DNA of 64,000 nucleotides from Sphingomonas folli (GTDB lineage Bacteria; Pseudomonadota; Alphaproteobacteria; Sphingomonadales; Sphingomonadaceae), in the NCBI RefSeq assembly GCF_019429525.1, contig NZ_JAHXZL010000014.1:62001-126000 (forward strand), in the 5' to 3' direction. Positions within the stretch are counted from its first letter, which is position 1. Each line of letters opens with the position of its first letter. The translations under genes and the position numbers were made by a program. Of the stretch, positions 20,513 through 29,280 are shown piece by piece. The notes under the pieces are model-generated. The model had not been told where the DNA came from. It saw nothing but the letters and a program-made list of their open reading frames with translations, and made no database searches.

Positions 20513-21193
20513 ATGGATCGCGCGGCGTCGCGCAGCCTGATGAGTTGCCTCACCGACGAACAATTGCGCGTCGTCGACGCCGACGACGATTATGTCGCGA
20601 TGCTGGGTCTCACGCGCGACACGCTGATCGGCCGGAACGTGCTCGAGTTCACGCACCAGGACGACCGCACCGTCAATCGCCAGCGCTCGGAAGCGTTGCT
20701 CGCCGGTGGCGACCCCTTCTCGATCACGAAACGCTACATCGTCGCCGACGGTAGCGCTATCTGGGTCACCAACCACGTCAGCCTCTTCCACACCGGCACC
20801 AACCGGCGCCAGCTCGCCACGGTCGAGGTGCTGGAAACCCCGCGGGTCGAGGACCAGCGGCGCGTGTTGCGCGTCGCCGCCGAGCGGATCCTGGCGAAGC
20901 GACGACTGCGCGCGCAGTTCTTCGAGGGCGAGATGTTCGGCGAGCCAGCGTTCGACCTGCTGCTCGACCTGTTCGTCCAGGAACTGTCCAACCGCCAGAC
21001 CTACACCACGAGCGCCGCGGTCGCCTCGGGCGCGCCGCTCACCACCGCGCTGCGGCAGATCACCATGCTGGTCGAGCGCGGGCTGGTCTGCCGCGAGGCC
21101 GATCCCGTCGACCGCCGCCGCGTGCTGCTGCGGCTGACCGGCGAGGGCAGCAAGCAGCTCTGGGACTATCTCGCCGCGGCGGAGAAGATCTGA
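20513..21193 (+). CDS. PAS domain protein with C-terminal winged helix (MarR-like)
   Basis: A 226-residue probable one-component transcription regulator. Residues about 15-105 form a PAS domain (LRVVDADDDYVAMLGLTRDT, then IGRNVLEFTHQDDR and ITKRYIVADGSAIWV). Residues about 125-225 form a winged helix with the MarR-like signature ALRQITMLVERGLVCREADP then DRRRVLLRLTGEG. The PAS half probably senses a ligand and the helix-turn-helix binds DNA. Starts at 20492 (GTG), 20504 and 20513 are possible; AGGGGA at 20497 best fits 20513. The upstream 140 bases are unusually AT-rich and must hold its promoter. Target genes are unknown. Confidence 0.82.
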   Translation: MDRAASRSLMSCLTDEQLRVVDADDDYVAMLGLTRDTLIGRNVLEFTHQDDRTVNRQRSEALLAGGDPFSITKRYIVADGSAIWVTNHVSLFHTGTNRRQLATVEVLETPRVEDQRRVLRVAAERILAKRRLRAQFFEGEMFGEPAFDLLLDLFVQELSNRQTYTTSAAVASGAPLTTALRQITMLVERGLVCREADPVDRRRVLLRLTGEGSKQLWDYLAAAEKI

Positions 21194-21353
21194 GCCCGTC
21201 GCACGGCTCGTCGTCGGGCCGGCGCGCTTCATCGCAGCACCGCGGGCGGCGTCATTGCCGGTTCAGCCGTCACCCGGTCTAGACGGCGGCCCGGCCCGGC
21301 GACGGGTATTCAGACATTCCGCCGGCCACGTCGCGGGCGGGGAGAAGTATCGC

Positions 21354-23552
21354 ATGACCGACGTCCCTCGCCCGCGACCGGGACGCACGCTCGCCACCGC
21401 GCTCGCGCCGCTGGCGCTCGCCGCCGCGCTCGCCGCCGCGACCTCCCCCGCCGCGCGCGCGCAGGCGATCATGCCCGCCGCCAACCCCGAGGCCGACCGG
21501 CTCGCCGAGCTGGTCCGCCGCATCGGCGCGTCGCCGCGCGACCTTTCCGCGCTGGTCGAGGCCGGCGAGCTGTCGTTCAAGCTGGGTGACGCGACCGCCG
21601 CCGCCGCGCTGTACAAGCGCGCCGAGGCGATCGACCCGCGCAACGCGCGCGTGAAGGGCGGGATCGCGCGCATCCTGGTCAACGGCGAGCGGCCCGGCGA
21701 GGCGCTGCGCTATTTCGACGAGGCGCAGCGCTACGGCGCGGTGATGGCGCGCTACGCCGACGACCGGGGCCTCGCCTACGACCTGATCGGCGAGCAGGAG
21801 CGGGCCCAGCGCGACTACCGGCTGGCGCTGGCGCAGGGCGGCGCGCAGGGCGACGACGTCGACGAGATCCGCCGTCGCTACGCGCTGTCGCTCGGCATCT
21901 CCGGGCGGCAGCAGGAGGCACTGACCGAGATCGACGCGCTGCTGCGCCGCTCCGACCGCGGCGCGTGGCGCGCGCGCGCCTTCATCCTGGCGATGGGCGG
22001 GGACGTCTCGGGCGCGAACCGGATCGCCACGGGAATGATGCCGCCCGGCATGGCGCAGGGGCTCGCCGCCTTCTTCCAGCGGCTGCCGACGCTGAACGCC
22101 ACCGACCGCGCCTTCGCGGTCCATTTCGGCGAGGTGGCGCCGACGGCGGCGCGGCTCGCCGACTCACGCATGGTGCCGGTGCTGCCCGCGCTCGGCGCCG
22201 ATCCCTATGCGCCGCGCCCGGTGCAGCTCGCCGCGGCGACGCCGGCGGCGCCGGTCGCGACCAAGCCGCTGTCGCGCGGCGAACAGCGCCGCCGCCTGAG
22301 AGAGGCCGAGCGCCAGCGTCAGCTCGCCGCGCGCGCCGCGCCGGCCGATCGCCAGCTGGCCGCGCGACCGAGCGTGACGCCGACGCCGACGGTTGCGGTC
22401 GCGACGGCGGCGCCGGCACCGACGACCGCGGCGTCGAGCACGCCGGCGCCGCGACTCGCCTCGGCCGCACCCGCGCCCGCCCCCGCCCCCGTGCCCACCA
22501 GCGTGGCGCGGTCGCCGGTCGCCCCCGCGCTCGCGGCCCCGCGCAGCACCGTCGGCGCGGCGCCGGCGACCGTGACGGCCGCCGTTGCGACGCCTAGCAT
22601 CCCGGCCCCGGCCGCCGCCACGCAGCTCGCCGCGGCGGCGCCGACCTACTCACGGCCCGCGCCCGCGCCGACGCCGGCGCCCGCCCCTGCGCGTCCGGTC
22701 GCCGTCGCGCCCTCGCCCGCCATGGTCGCCGCGCGCCCCACGCCGCCGCGGCTCGGCGAGGACTCGATCCTGGCGCGCATCGTCGCGGGCATATCGGTGC
22801 CCGGCGCCGAGCTCGGGGTGGCGCCGATGCCGGGGGCCGACCGGGTCGTCGCGGTCGCCGCCCCGCCCGCGCCCACCGGCGCCTCGCTCGACGAGGCGGC
22901 GCAGGCGGCCGAGCGCAACGCCGCCGCCGACGAGCAGAAGCGGCAGCGGCTCGCCGCGGCGAAGCGCGTGACCACGCGCGACGTCGCCGCCGAGGAACCC
23001 GTCGCGCCGACTCGCGCGCGCGGCAAACAGCTCGCCGCCGCCGACAAGCGCAGGTCCCCTGCCGCCGAGGAGGACGAGCCACCCGTCACCCGTAAAAGCG
23101 CGCGCGGTCGCGCGGCGGCGGAGGACGAGCCGGCCGCGAAGACCGCCGCCGCCAAGAAGAAGGCGGCCGATCGGAAACCGGCGACCTCGAAGGACGGCGA
23201 CGAGGACGACGCGCCCGCCGGCAAGACCGGTAAGGGCGCCACCAGAGCCTCCGCCAGGGCCGCGGCCAAGGCCGAGCGCGAGGAGCCCGCGCGCATCTGG
23301 GTCCAGGTCGCGGGGGGCGCGAACCCGGGCGATCTCGGCAAGGCGTGGAAGGCGGCGCAGGGCAAGGCCCCCGCGCTCGCCGGCAAACGCGCCTATACGA
23401 CGCCGCTGCGCGCCACCAACCGGATCGTTACCGGCCCGTTCAAGACCCAGGCCGAGGCGCGCGCGATGGTCAACACGCTCGCCAGCCAGGGGCTCTCCGC
23501 CTTCACCTTCACCAGCGAGGCGGGCCAGAAGGTCTCCCGGCTCGACCAGTGA
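21354..23552 (+). CDS. Secreted TPR and SPOR domain protein
   Basis: A 732-residue exported protein. It has a signal peptide (about residues 1-37), TPR-like repeats (about 45-240: LSFKLGDATAAAALYKRAEAID and similar), a long Ala/Pro-rich then Lys/Ala-rich disordered linker (about 290-630), and a C-terminal SPOR domain (RIWVQVAGGANPGDLGKAW to the end) that should bind septal peptidoglycan. The start at 21354 has a GGAG ribosome site and sits right before the signal peptide. The dgt GTG start overlaps its TGA. Such proteins are common in sphingomonads; it probably acts in envelope division, but this is inference. Confidence 0.88.
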   Translation: MTDVPRPRPGRTLATALAPLALAAALAAATSPAARAQAIMPAANPEADRLAELVRRIGASPRDLSALVEAGELSFKLGDATAAAALYKRAEAIDPRNARVKGGIARILVNGERPGEALRYFDEAQRYGAVMARYADDRGLAYDLIGEQERAQRDYRLALAQGGAQGDDVDEIRRRYALSLGISGRQQEALTEIDALLRRSDRGAWRARAFILAMGGDVSGANRIATGMMPPGMAQGLAAFFQRLPTLNATDRAFAVHFGEVAPTAARLADSRMVPVLPALGADPYAPRPVQLAAATPAAPVATKPLSRGEQRRRLREAERQRQLAARAAPADRQLAARPSVTPTPTVAVATAAPAPTTAASSTPAPRLASAAPAPAPAPVPTSVARSPVAPALAAPRSTVGAAPATVTAAVATPSIPAPAAATQLAAAAPTYSRPAPAPTPAPAPARPVAVAPSPAMVAARPTPPRLGEDSILARIVAGISVPGAELGVAPMPGADRVVAVAAPPAPTGASLDEAAQAAERNAAADEQKRQRLAAAKRVTTRDVAAEEPVAPTRARGKQLAAADKRRSPAAEEDEPPVTRKSARGRAAAEDEPAAKTAAAKKKAADRKPATSKDGDEDDAPAGKTGKGATRASARAAAKAEREEPARIWVQVAGGANPGDLGKAWKAAQGKAPALAGKRAYTTPLRATNRIVTGPFKTQAEARAMVNTLASQGLSAFTFTSEAGQKVSRLDQ

Positions 23553-24721
23553 GCGCCGGCCCCCATCGCGCGCCCTGGGCTTCCGACCCGGCGCGCAGCC
23601 GCGGCCGGCTCCACCCCGAGGAGGCGGGCGACCGCGGGCCGCGCGACGCCTTCCAGCGCGACCGCGACCGCATCATCCACTCGATCAGCTTCCGCCGGCT
23701 GCGCCATAAAACCCAGGTCTTCCTCGCTCCCGACGGCGACCATTTCCGCGTGCGGCTCACCCACAGCCTGGAGGTGGCGCAGATCGGCCGCACCATCGCG
23801 CGCACGCTCGGGCTCAACGAGGACCTCACCGAGGCGCTGTGCCTCGCGCACGACATCGGCCACCCGCCGTTCGGCCACGCCGGCGAGGACGCGCTCCGCG
23901 CGGCGACGCGCGCGCACGGCGGCTTCGACCATAACGGCCACACGCTGCGCACGCTGATGCGGATCGAGCGCCCCTATCCGCGCTGGCCCGGTCTCAACCT
24001 GACATGGGAGACGCTCGAGGGGCTGGCCAAGCACAACGGCCCGGCGCGCCATCCCGGCTGGGCGCTGGCCGAGGCGGACGCGGAGGCCGCGCTCGCGCTC
24101 GACACGCACGCCTCGCTCGAGGCGCAGGTGGCGGCACTGGCCGACGACATCGCCTATGACAATCACGACATCGACGACGGGCTGCGCGCCGGCCTGCTGA
24201 CGCTCGACCAGATCATGGCGGTCCCGCTGGTCGCCGCGGGCTGGGAGCGCGTCGCGGCGCGCTTCGCCGACGTGCCGCGCGCGCGCCTCGCCGGAGAGCT
24301 GATCCGCAGTCAGATCGGCGCGATGGTCAACGACCTGATCGCCGAGTCGCGGCGCCGCATCGACGCCGCCGGGGTGGCGAGCGTGGACGAGGTGCGCGCC
24401 GCGGGGCAGCCGCTGATCGCCTTCTCGCCGGCGATGGCGACGGCCGAGCGCGAGCTCAAGCGCTTCATGTACGCCAACCTCTACCACCACCCGCGCCAGC
24501 TCGCCGCGGCGGGAGCGGCGGCGCAGGTGGTGGCGGGGCTGTTCGCGGCCTATCGCGACGACCCGGCGCGGCTGCCCGAGGAGTGGCGCGGACGCCTGCC
24601 CGCGGCGGAGCCGGCGATCTCGCGCCACATCGCCGACTTCATCGCCGGCATGACCGACCGCTACGCGATCGCGCGCTACCGCGAGGTGGTCGGCCCGATC
24701 GACCTGCCGGAGGGGTTCTAG
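23549..24721 (+). CDS. dgt: Deoxyguanosinetriphosphate triphosphohydrolase-like protein
   Basis: A 390-residue HD-domain phosphohydrolase. The metal site shows as RLTHSLEVAQ (His), CLAHDIGHPPFGHAGE (His-Asp and His) and LADDIAYDNHDIDD. The family removes triphosphate from dNTPs and so tunes the nucleotide pool. It starts with GTG at 23549, overlapping the preceding TGA as GTGA and lacking a ribosome site, so it is probably translated by coupling to the SPOR gene. Length fits the type-2 dGTPase subfamily. Confidence 0.92.
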   Translation: MSAGPHRAPWASDPARSRGRLHPEEAGDRGPRDAFQRDRDRIIHSISFRRLRHKTQVFLAPDGDHFRVRLTHSLEVAQIGRTIARTLGLNEDLTEALCLAHDIGHPPFGHAGEDALRAATRAHGGFDHNGHTLRTLMRIERPYPRWPGLNLTWETLEGLAKHNGPARHPGWALAEADAEAALALDTHASLEAQVAALADDIAYDNHDIDDGLRAGLLTLDQIMAVPLVAAGWERVAARFADVPRARLAGELIRSQIGAMVNDLIAESRRRIDAAGVASVDEVRAAGQPLIAFSPAMATAERELKRFMYANLYHHPRQLAAAGAAAQVVAGLFAAYRDDPARLPEEWRGRLPAAEPAISRHIADFIAGMTDRYAIARYREVVGPIDLPEGF

Positions 24722-24853
24722 GCCCGCACAGGGCGCCGCTCCGAACCGTCTTCGGGCCCGCGCGCGCGCGGGAGCACCACACTGTTTCGAACCACTCGGA
24801 TCAGCCTCTAGAGGACGGACCGATGCGAGCCGTTTCTCCTGCCCGGCCCTGGG

Positions 24854-24871
24854 TTCCCGCGCTCGCGGGAA
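24854..24871. repeat. Short perfect palindrome
   Basis: TTCCCGCGCTCGCGGGAA is a perfect 8-base stem with a CT loop. It lies in the gap between the convergent dgt and polyprenyl synthase genes and is followed about 50 bases later by GGATCCCGGCGCC. It may act as a weak terminator. The rest of this 246-base gap shows no convincing gene. Confidence 0.5.
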
Positions 24872-24967
24872 ATCGCCCTGAGACCGCGCCGCGTCGCAGA
24901 GGAGTGTCGCAGGAGGAGAATGGATCCCGGCGCCGTCTCTCGGCCTGACCAGGCTACGAACCGCGCC

Positions 24968-25978
24968 TCAATACGCCCGCGCCACCGCGAACTCGACCGC
25001 CTCGATCATCGCGTCCTTGGCCGCGCTCTCGGGGAAGGACGCGAGCGAGTCGATCGCGAGTTGGCCATAATGGCGCGCCCGCGCGAAGGTGTCGTCCACC
25101 GCGCGGGTCTGGCGCACCAGCGCGACCGCCTGCGCGAACTCCTCGTCGCCGGCGCGCCGCCCCGACACCGCGTCGCGCCAGAAGGCACGCTCGTCCTCGC
25201 CGCCGCGCGCGTAGGCGAGGATCACGGGCAGCGTCATCTTGCCCTCGCGGAAGTCGTCGCCGGCGTCCTTGCCCATCGTGCCCGAGTCGCTGGTGTAGTC
25301 GATCGCGTCGTCGACCAGCTGGAAGGCGATGCCGAGATTGCGGCCGTAGGAGTCGAGCGCCGCCTCGTCCGCCTCGCCGCGATCGGCCACCACCGCGGCG
25401 ATGCGGCAGGCGGCGGCGAACAGCGCGGCGGTCTTGGCACCGATGATGTCGAGGTAGCGCTCCTCGCCCAGGTCGATCCGCCGCACCGCGGTGAGTTGGT
25501 TGACCTCGCCCTCGGCGATCACCGCGCTCGCGTTGGACAGGATCTCGAGCGCGCGCAGGCTGCCGCCCTCGACCATCAGCTCGAAGGAGCGCGAGAACAG
25601 GAAGTCGCCGACCAGCACGCTGGCGGGATTGCCCCAGATGATGTTGGCGGTGCGCTTGCCGCGGCGCAGGTCGGAGCCGTCGACCACGTCGTCGTGCAGC
25701 AACGTCGCGGTGTGGATGAACTCCACCGCGGCGGCGAGCAGATGATGGCGCGTGCCGCCATAGCCGAGCAGCCGCGCGCCGGCGAGCGTCAGCATCGGCC
25801 GCAGCCGCTTGCCTCCGCCCGCGATCAGATGCCCGGCCAGCTCGGGGATGAGCGGGATCTCCGAGCGCATGCGGTCGACGATCACGCGGTTGACCGCCGC
25901 CATGTCCGCGGCGACCAGATCGATCATCGGATCGAGCGACGGCGACGTGCCGGCGAGACGGTGGAGAGTGGCGCTCAT
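24968..25978 (-). CDS. ispB: Polyprenyl (octa/decaprenyl) diphosphate synthase
   Basis: A 336-residue trans-isoprenyl diphosphate synthase that builds the ubiquinone side chain. The first Asp-rich motif is LLHDDVVD (about residue 97) and the second is VDDAID (about residue 224); the GGGKRLRP substrate motif is at about residue 54. Alphaproteobacteria mostly make ubiquinone-10, so the product is probably decaprenyl diphosphate (DdsA), but chain length cannot be proved here. It diverges from the chorismate mutase gene with 101 bases between. Confidence 0.93.
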   Translation of the reverse strand: MSATLHRLAGTSPSLDPMIDLVAADMAAVNRVIVDRMRSEIPLIPELAGHLIAGGGKRLRPMLTLAGARLLGYGGTRHHLLAAAVEFIHTATLLHDDVVDGSDLRRGKRTANIIWGNPASVLVGDFLFSRSFELMVEGGSLRALEILSNASAVIAEGEVNQLTAVRRIDLGEERYLDIIGAKTAALFAAACRIAAVVADRGEADEAALDSYGRNLGIAFQLVDDAIDYTSDSGTMGKDAGDDFREGKMTLPVILAYARGGEDERAFWRDAVSGRRAGDEEFAQAVALVRQTRAVDDTFARARHYGQLAIDSLASFPESAAKDAMIEAVEFAVARAY

Positions 25979-26079
25979 CTACCCTCGCCCTTAGGGGTTC
26001 GCACGCGCGCAACGCAAGCGCGGGCTTGCTGTTCGTCATCGCGATCCGCAAGGAGACCGCGCACGCGAGGGAGCCAGCG

Positions 26080-26361
26080 ATGACCGACGACGTCCTGAGA
26101 CGCTACCGCAAGAGCATCGACAACATCGATGCCGCGCTGGTCTGCCTGCTCGCCGAGCGCTTCAAGATCACCCAGGCGGTCGGCGCGCACAAGGCCACCG
26201 CCGGCCTGCCAGCGGCCGACCCGGGGCGCGAGGAGGCGCAGATCGCGCGGCTCCGCCGGCTCAGCGAGGAGGCCGAGCTGGACCCCGAATTCTCCGAGAA
26301 GTTCCTCCGCTTCATCATCGACGAGGTGATCCGCCACCACCGCGCCGCGCAGCAGGGCTGA
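26080..26361 (+). CDS. Chorismate mutase, AroQ class
   Basis: A 93-residue all-helical protein that converts chorismate to prephenate for Phe and Tyr synthesis. It reads YRKSIDNIDAALVCLLAERF, then KITQAVGAHKA, REEAQIARLR and FIIDEVIRHH, matching the stand-alone AroQ fold with the active-site Arg and Lys residues in place. A GAGGGAG ribosome site precedes the ATG at 26080, which decides the start. It converges on the GAF gene with a 6-base gap. Confidence 0.92.
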   Translation: MTDDVLRRYRKSIDNIDAALVCLLAERFKITQAVGAHKATAGLPAADPGREEAQIARLRRLSEEAELDPEFSEKFLRFIIDEVIRHHRAAQQG

Positions 26362-26367
26362 GCCGTC

Positions 26368-26883
26368 TCAGCGCGCCTGCAGCCGCTCCAGCCGCGCCAC
26401 CACCATCCCGGCCTGACGGCGGAGATAGGAACGGTCGCTGGTCGCGAGGTGCACGCGCGGGACACGATCGAAGACGCAGAGCGTGCCGAGCGGCAGCCCG
26501 GCGCCGGCGAGCAGCGGCGCCGCGGCGTAGAAGCGCAGCGAGTCGCGCTCGGTCAGCGCCGGGTTCCCCGCGAAGCGCGTGTCCTCGGTGATGTCGGCGA
26601 CGTGGAACACCTCGTTCGGCGACAGGATGGCGTGGCCGCACAATGAGGTGCGGCGGCTGTACGCGCCCGAGGCATAGCCCGCGCCGGCGATGACGTAATG
26701 CCAGTCCTTGTAGACGATCGACACCGCCGCTGCCTGCGTCTGCAGCGTCTCGCGCACGTCCTCGACGAGCGACCGCAGCCCGCCGTCGTCGCGCAGGGTG
26801 AGCGCGCCCGACCCCTCGACCAGGCGCTCGCGCGCTGGCTCGTCGGGCGGCGTCGGCGCCGGCTCGTAGACGGTGATTCCCAT
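26368..26883 (-). CDS. GAF domain protein
   Basis: A 171-residue cytoplasmic protein made of one GAF domain (about residues 30-165). Typical features are VSIVYKDWHYVIAGAG, SLCGHAILSPNEVFHVADI and FYAAAPLLAGAGLPLGTLCVFD. GAF domains bind small ligands or chromophores and regulate partners, but no output domain is attached. A single Cys in SLCGH is present, which in some GAF proteins holds a chromophore; that is not enough to claim a photoreceptor. Partner unknown. Confidence 0.85.
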   Translation of the reverse strand: MGITVYEPAPTPPDEPARERLVEGSGALTLRDDGGLRSLVEDVRETLQTQAAAVSIVYKDWHYVIAGAGYASGAYSRRTSLCGHAILSPNEVFHVADITEDTRFAGNPALTERDSLRFYAAAPLLAGAGLPLGTLCVFDRVPRVHLATSDRSYLRRQAGMVVARLERLQAR

Positions 26884-27060
26884 GTGATCCTGCTGCGTTG
26901 CCGCCGAGCGGGCAGTGTAGCGCGGCAGTGATGAAGGACGCGCTTACATCGCCTCCGGATCGGCAAGGATCACGCGGTACGCCGCGGCCACGCGGCACCT
27001 TGTCGCGCTCGCGCGTTGGCGGCATCACCGTCGCGTCCCGCGCCGGCTCGAGGAGACTGC

Positions 27061-28014
27061 ATGGCCACGATCGCCGCGCGGGTGCGCGAGAATATCGTTC
27101 TCTACGGCGCGCTCGCGGCCAATGTCGGGATCGCGATCGCCAAGTTCGCCGCCGCCGCGATCTCGGGCTCGTCGTCGATGCTGACGGAGGGTGTCCACTC
27201 GCTCGTCGACAGCGGCAACCAGATCCTCCTGCTCTACGGCCAGCACAAGGCGCGACGCGCGCCGGACTCGGCGCATCCGTTCGGCTACGGGCGCGAGCTG
27301 TATTTCTGGTCCTTCGTCGTCGCGATCCTGATCTTCGCCGTGGGCGCGGGCGTGTCGATCTACGAGGGCTGGAAGCATTGGCGCGAGCCCGAGCCGCTGT
27401 CCGATCCGCTGCTCAACTATATCGTGCTGGCGATCGCCTTCGCCTTGGAGGGCACGTCCTGGTTCCTCGCGATGCGCGAGTTCGCCGCGGCCAAGGGCGA
27501 CAGCGGCTGGTGGCGCGCGATCCGCGAGTCGAAGGACCCGCCCGGGTTCATGGTGCTGTTCGAGGATTCCGCCGCGCTCGCCGGCCTCGTCATCGCCGCC
27601 GCCGGCGTCTGGGCGAGCCATGCCTTCGCCGACCCGCGGATCGACGGCCTCGCCTCGATCGCCATCGGCGTGATCCTGGCCCTGGTCGCGATGCTGCTGG
27701 CGCGCGAGAGCAAGGGGCTGCTGATCGGCGAGCGCGCCGACCCGGCGGTGGTGGCGACGGTGCGCGCGTTGGTGGAGCGCCAGCGCGGCGTCACCGCGGT
27801 GAACCACGTCCGCACGATCCACACCGCGCCCGACAGCATCTTCGTCGCGATCAGCGCCGACTTCGACGACACGCTGACCATGGGCGAGGGCGAGCGGATG
27901 ATCGAGGCGATCGAGGACCAGCTCCGCGCGGCCGAGCCGCGGCTGTCGTCGATCTATATCCGGCCCGAGCGGCGCGAGGATGCCGCCGCACCGCCGGCCG
28001 AGGTGCGCGCGTGA
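27061..28014 (+). CDS. Cation diffusion facilitator family transporter
   Basis: A 317-residue inner-membrane metal exporter unlike the one at 15513: no His-rich N-terminus, and the helix II motif reads LTEGVHSLVDSGNQILLL. The family name rests on this motif plus six helices and a C-terminal domain with DSIFVAISADFDD. The substrate is probably Zn, Fe or Mn. The ATG at 27061 was chosen for homology; an in-frame start exists 15 codons upstream. Its TGA is overlapped by the GTG start of the next gene, so the two are probably expressed together. Confidence 0.9.
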   Translation: MATIAARVRENIVLYGALAANVGIAIAKFAAAAISGSSSMLTEGVHSLVDSGNQILLLYGQHKARRAPDSAHPFGYGRELYFWSFVVAILIFAVGAGVSIYEGWKHWREPEPLSDPLLNYIVLAIAFALEGTSWFLAMREFAAAKGDSGWWRAIRESKDPPGFMVLFEDSAALAGLVIAAAGVWASHAFADPRIDGLASIAIGVILALVAMLLARESKGLLIGERADPAVVATVRALVERQRGVTAVNHVRTIHTAPDSIFVAISADFDDTLTMGEGERMIEAIEDQLRAAEPRLSSIYIRPERREDAAAPPAEVRA

Positions 28015-28649
28015 TCACGCGCCCTCTCGCCGCTCTGGCGGCGCTGCTGCTCGCACTCGCGGCGTGGCCGGCGCAGGCGGCGGTCACGATGACCTTCTGG
28101 AGCCGCGACTTCGGCGATTATTTCCCCCACGCCTTCTTCCAGCTGCGCGGCACGCTCGACGCGGGCGGCGCGCCGGTCGACGTGAGCTACGGCTTCACCG
28201 CGCGCTCGGTCACGCCCGCGATCCTGTTCGGCAACGTCGCCGGGCAGATCGAGCGGCCCAAGCTCACCTACATGCAGGGCAGCAAGGTGCGCTTCGCGGT
28301 GACGCTGAGCGACGCGCACTATGCCGCCGTACTGGCGCTGGTGCGCGAGTGGGACGCCGCCACCGGCGATTCGACCTACAATCTCGGCAAGCGCAACTGC
28401 GTCACCTTCGTGCGCGAGGCGGCGCGACGCGCGGGGCTGGTGACGGTCGACTTTCCCAAGCTGATGAAGAAGCCGACCAGCTTCCTGCACGCCGTGGCGG
28501 CGGCGAACGCGGCGCAGGTCCGCGTGATCGAGCAGGACGGCAGGACCTACCTGGCCGAGCATCCCCCGCTCGACGCGTCGGTGCCGATCGATGCGCCGGT
28601 ATCGACTCCGGGTGCGCTGCCGGGGAAGAACGGCGAGAAGACGGGCTAG
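28011..28649 (+). CDS. Exported protein with possible permuted papain-like (NlpC/LRAT-type) fold
   Basis: A 212-residue exported protein starting with GTG, overlapping the CDF stop as GTGA. A signal peptide (PLAALAALLLALAAWPAQA) precedes a domain with a His in DYFPHAFFQLRG and a later Cys in LGKRNCVTFVREAA. His before Cys with these contexts is the order seen in circularly permuted papain-like families such as LRAT/YiiX. The fold call is inference. It may be a periplasmic amidase or acyltransferase. The next gene on the opposite strand ends 7 bases after it. Confidence 0.65.
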   Translation: MITRPLAALAALLLALAAWPAQAAVTMTFWSRDFGDYFPHAFFQLRGTLDAGGAPVDVSYGFTARSVTPAILFGNVAGQIERPKLTYMQGSKVRFAVTLSDAHYAAVLALVREWDAATGDSTYNLGKRNCVTFVREAARRAGLVTVDFPKLMKKPTSFLHAVAAANAAQVRVIEQDGRTYLAEHPPLDASVPIDAPVSTPGALPGKNGEKTG

Positions 28650-28656
28650 CGGCGCG

Positions 28657-29280
28657 CTACCCCGCCGGCACCAACTCCACCACGTCGAGCAGCGACTCGA
28701 ACGCGGGCTGCGGCAGCGCCACGCGCCAGCGCGCGGGACCGATCCGCTCGACCCAGCCCGCCAGGTCGCGCGCGGGCTCCCGGCCATAGGGATAAGGCCG
28801 CGCCTCGTCGCCTAGGATCATCACCCCCAGGAACACCGCCCGCAGCCCGTTGTCGGCGAAGATCACCCCCGTGGGCCGCTGCGAGCCGGTCAGTTTCTCG
28901 AGCCGCAGCATGCCGTTTCCGTCCACCGCGACGCGGCAGGCGAAGGCGGGATAGTCGACGTAGTCGAGCTGCCCCGGCTGGCGCGCGCCAAGCTTGTACA
29001 CGCGGCAGCTGTAGCGGCCCGCCGGCGGGATCGGCTGGTCGAGCGCGCGGTCATAGTCGAACAGCGCGCCCTGCGCGGCCACCGCGTCGGGCGCGGCGCG
29101 GCGCGCGGCGTCGAGCGCGCGCTGCCAGGTCTGGCGCCAGGAGCGCAGCCGCTCGCGATCGGAGGGTGTGGCGACGCGGCGCCAGTCGCTGCCCGCGGCG
29201 GGCGGGATCAGCCGCGGCGCCGCGCCGTTGCCGCAGCCGGCGAGCGCGGCGGCGAGCGCGAGCGCGGTGGTGCGCCTCAC
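28657..29280 (-). CDS. DUF4893 family lipoprotein
   Basis: A 207-residue probable lipoprotein. The GTG start at 29280 overlaps the SDR stop (GTGA). The N-terminus ALALAAALAGCG carries a lipobox, so the protein should be anchored in a membrane. The rest (DWRRVATPSDRERLRSWRQTW, then YSCRVYKLG, FACRVAVDGNGMLRLEKLTGSQR and a DEARPYPYGR stretch) matches DUF4893, a sphingomonad family of unknown function. Two Cys in the mature part could form a disulfide. Confidence 0.8.
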   Translation of the reverse strand: MRRTTALALAAALAGCGNGAAPRLIPPAAGSDWRRVATPSDRERLRSWRQTWQRALDAARRAAPDAVAAQGALFDYDRALDQPIPPAGRYSCRVYKLGARQPGQLDYVDYPAFACRVAVDGNGMLRLEKLTGSQRPTGVIFADNGLRAVFLGVMILGDEARPYPYGREPARDLAGWVERIGPARWRVALPQPAFESLLDVVELVPAG

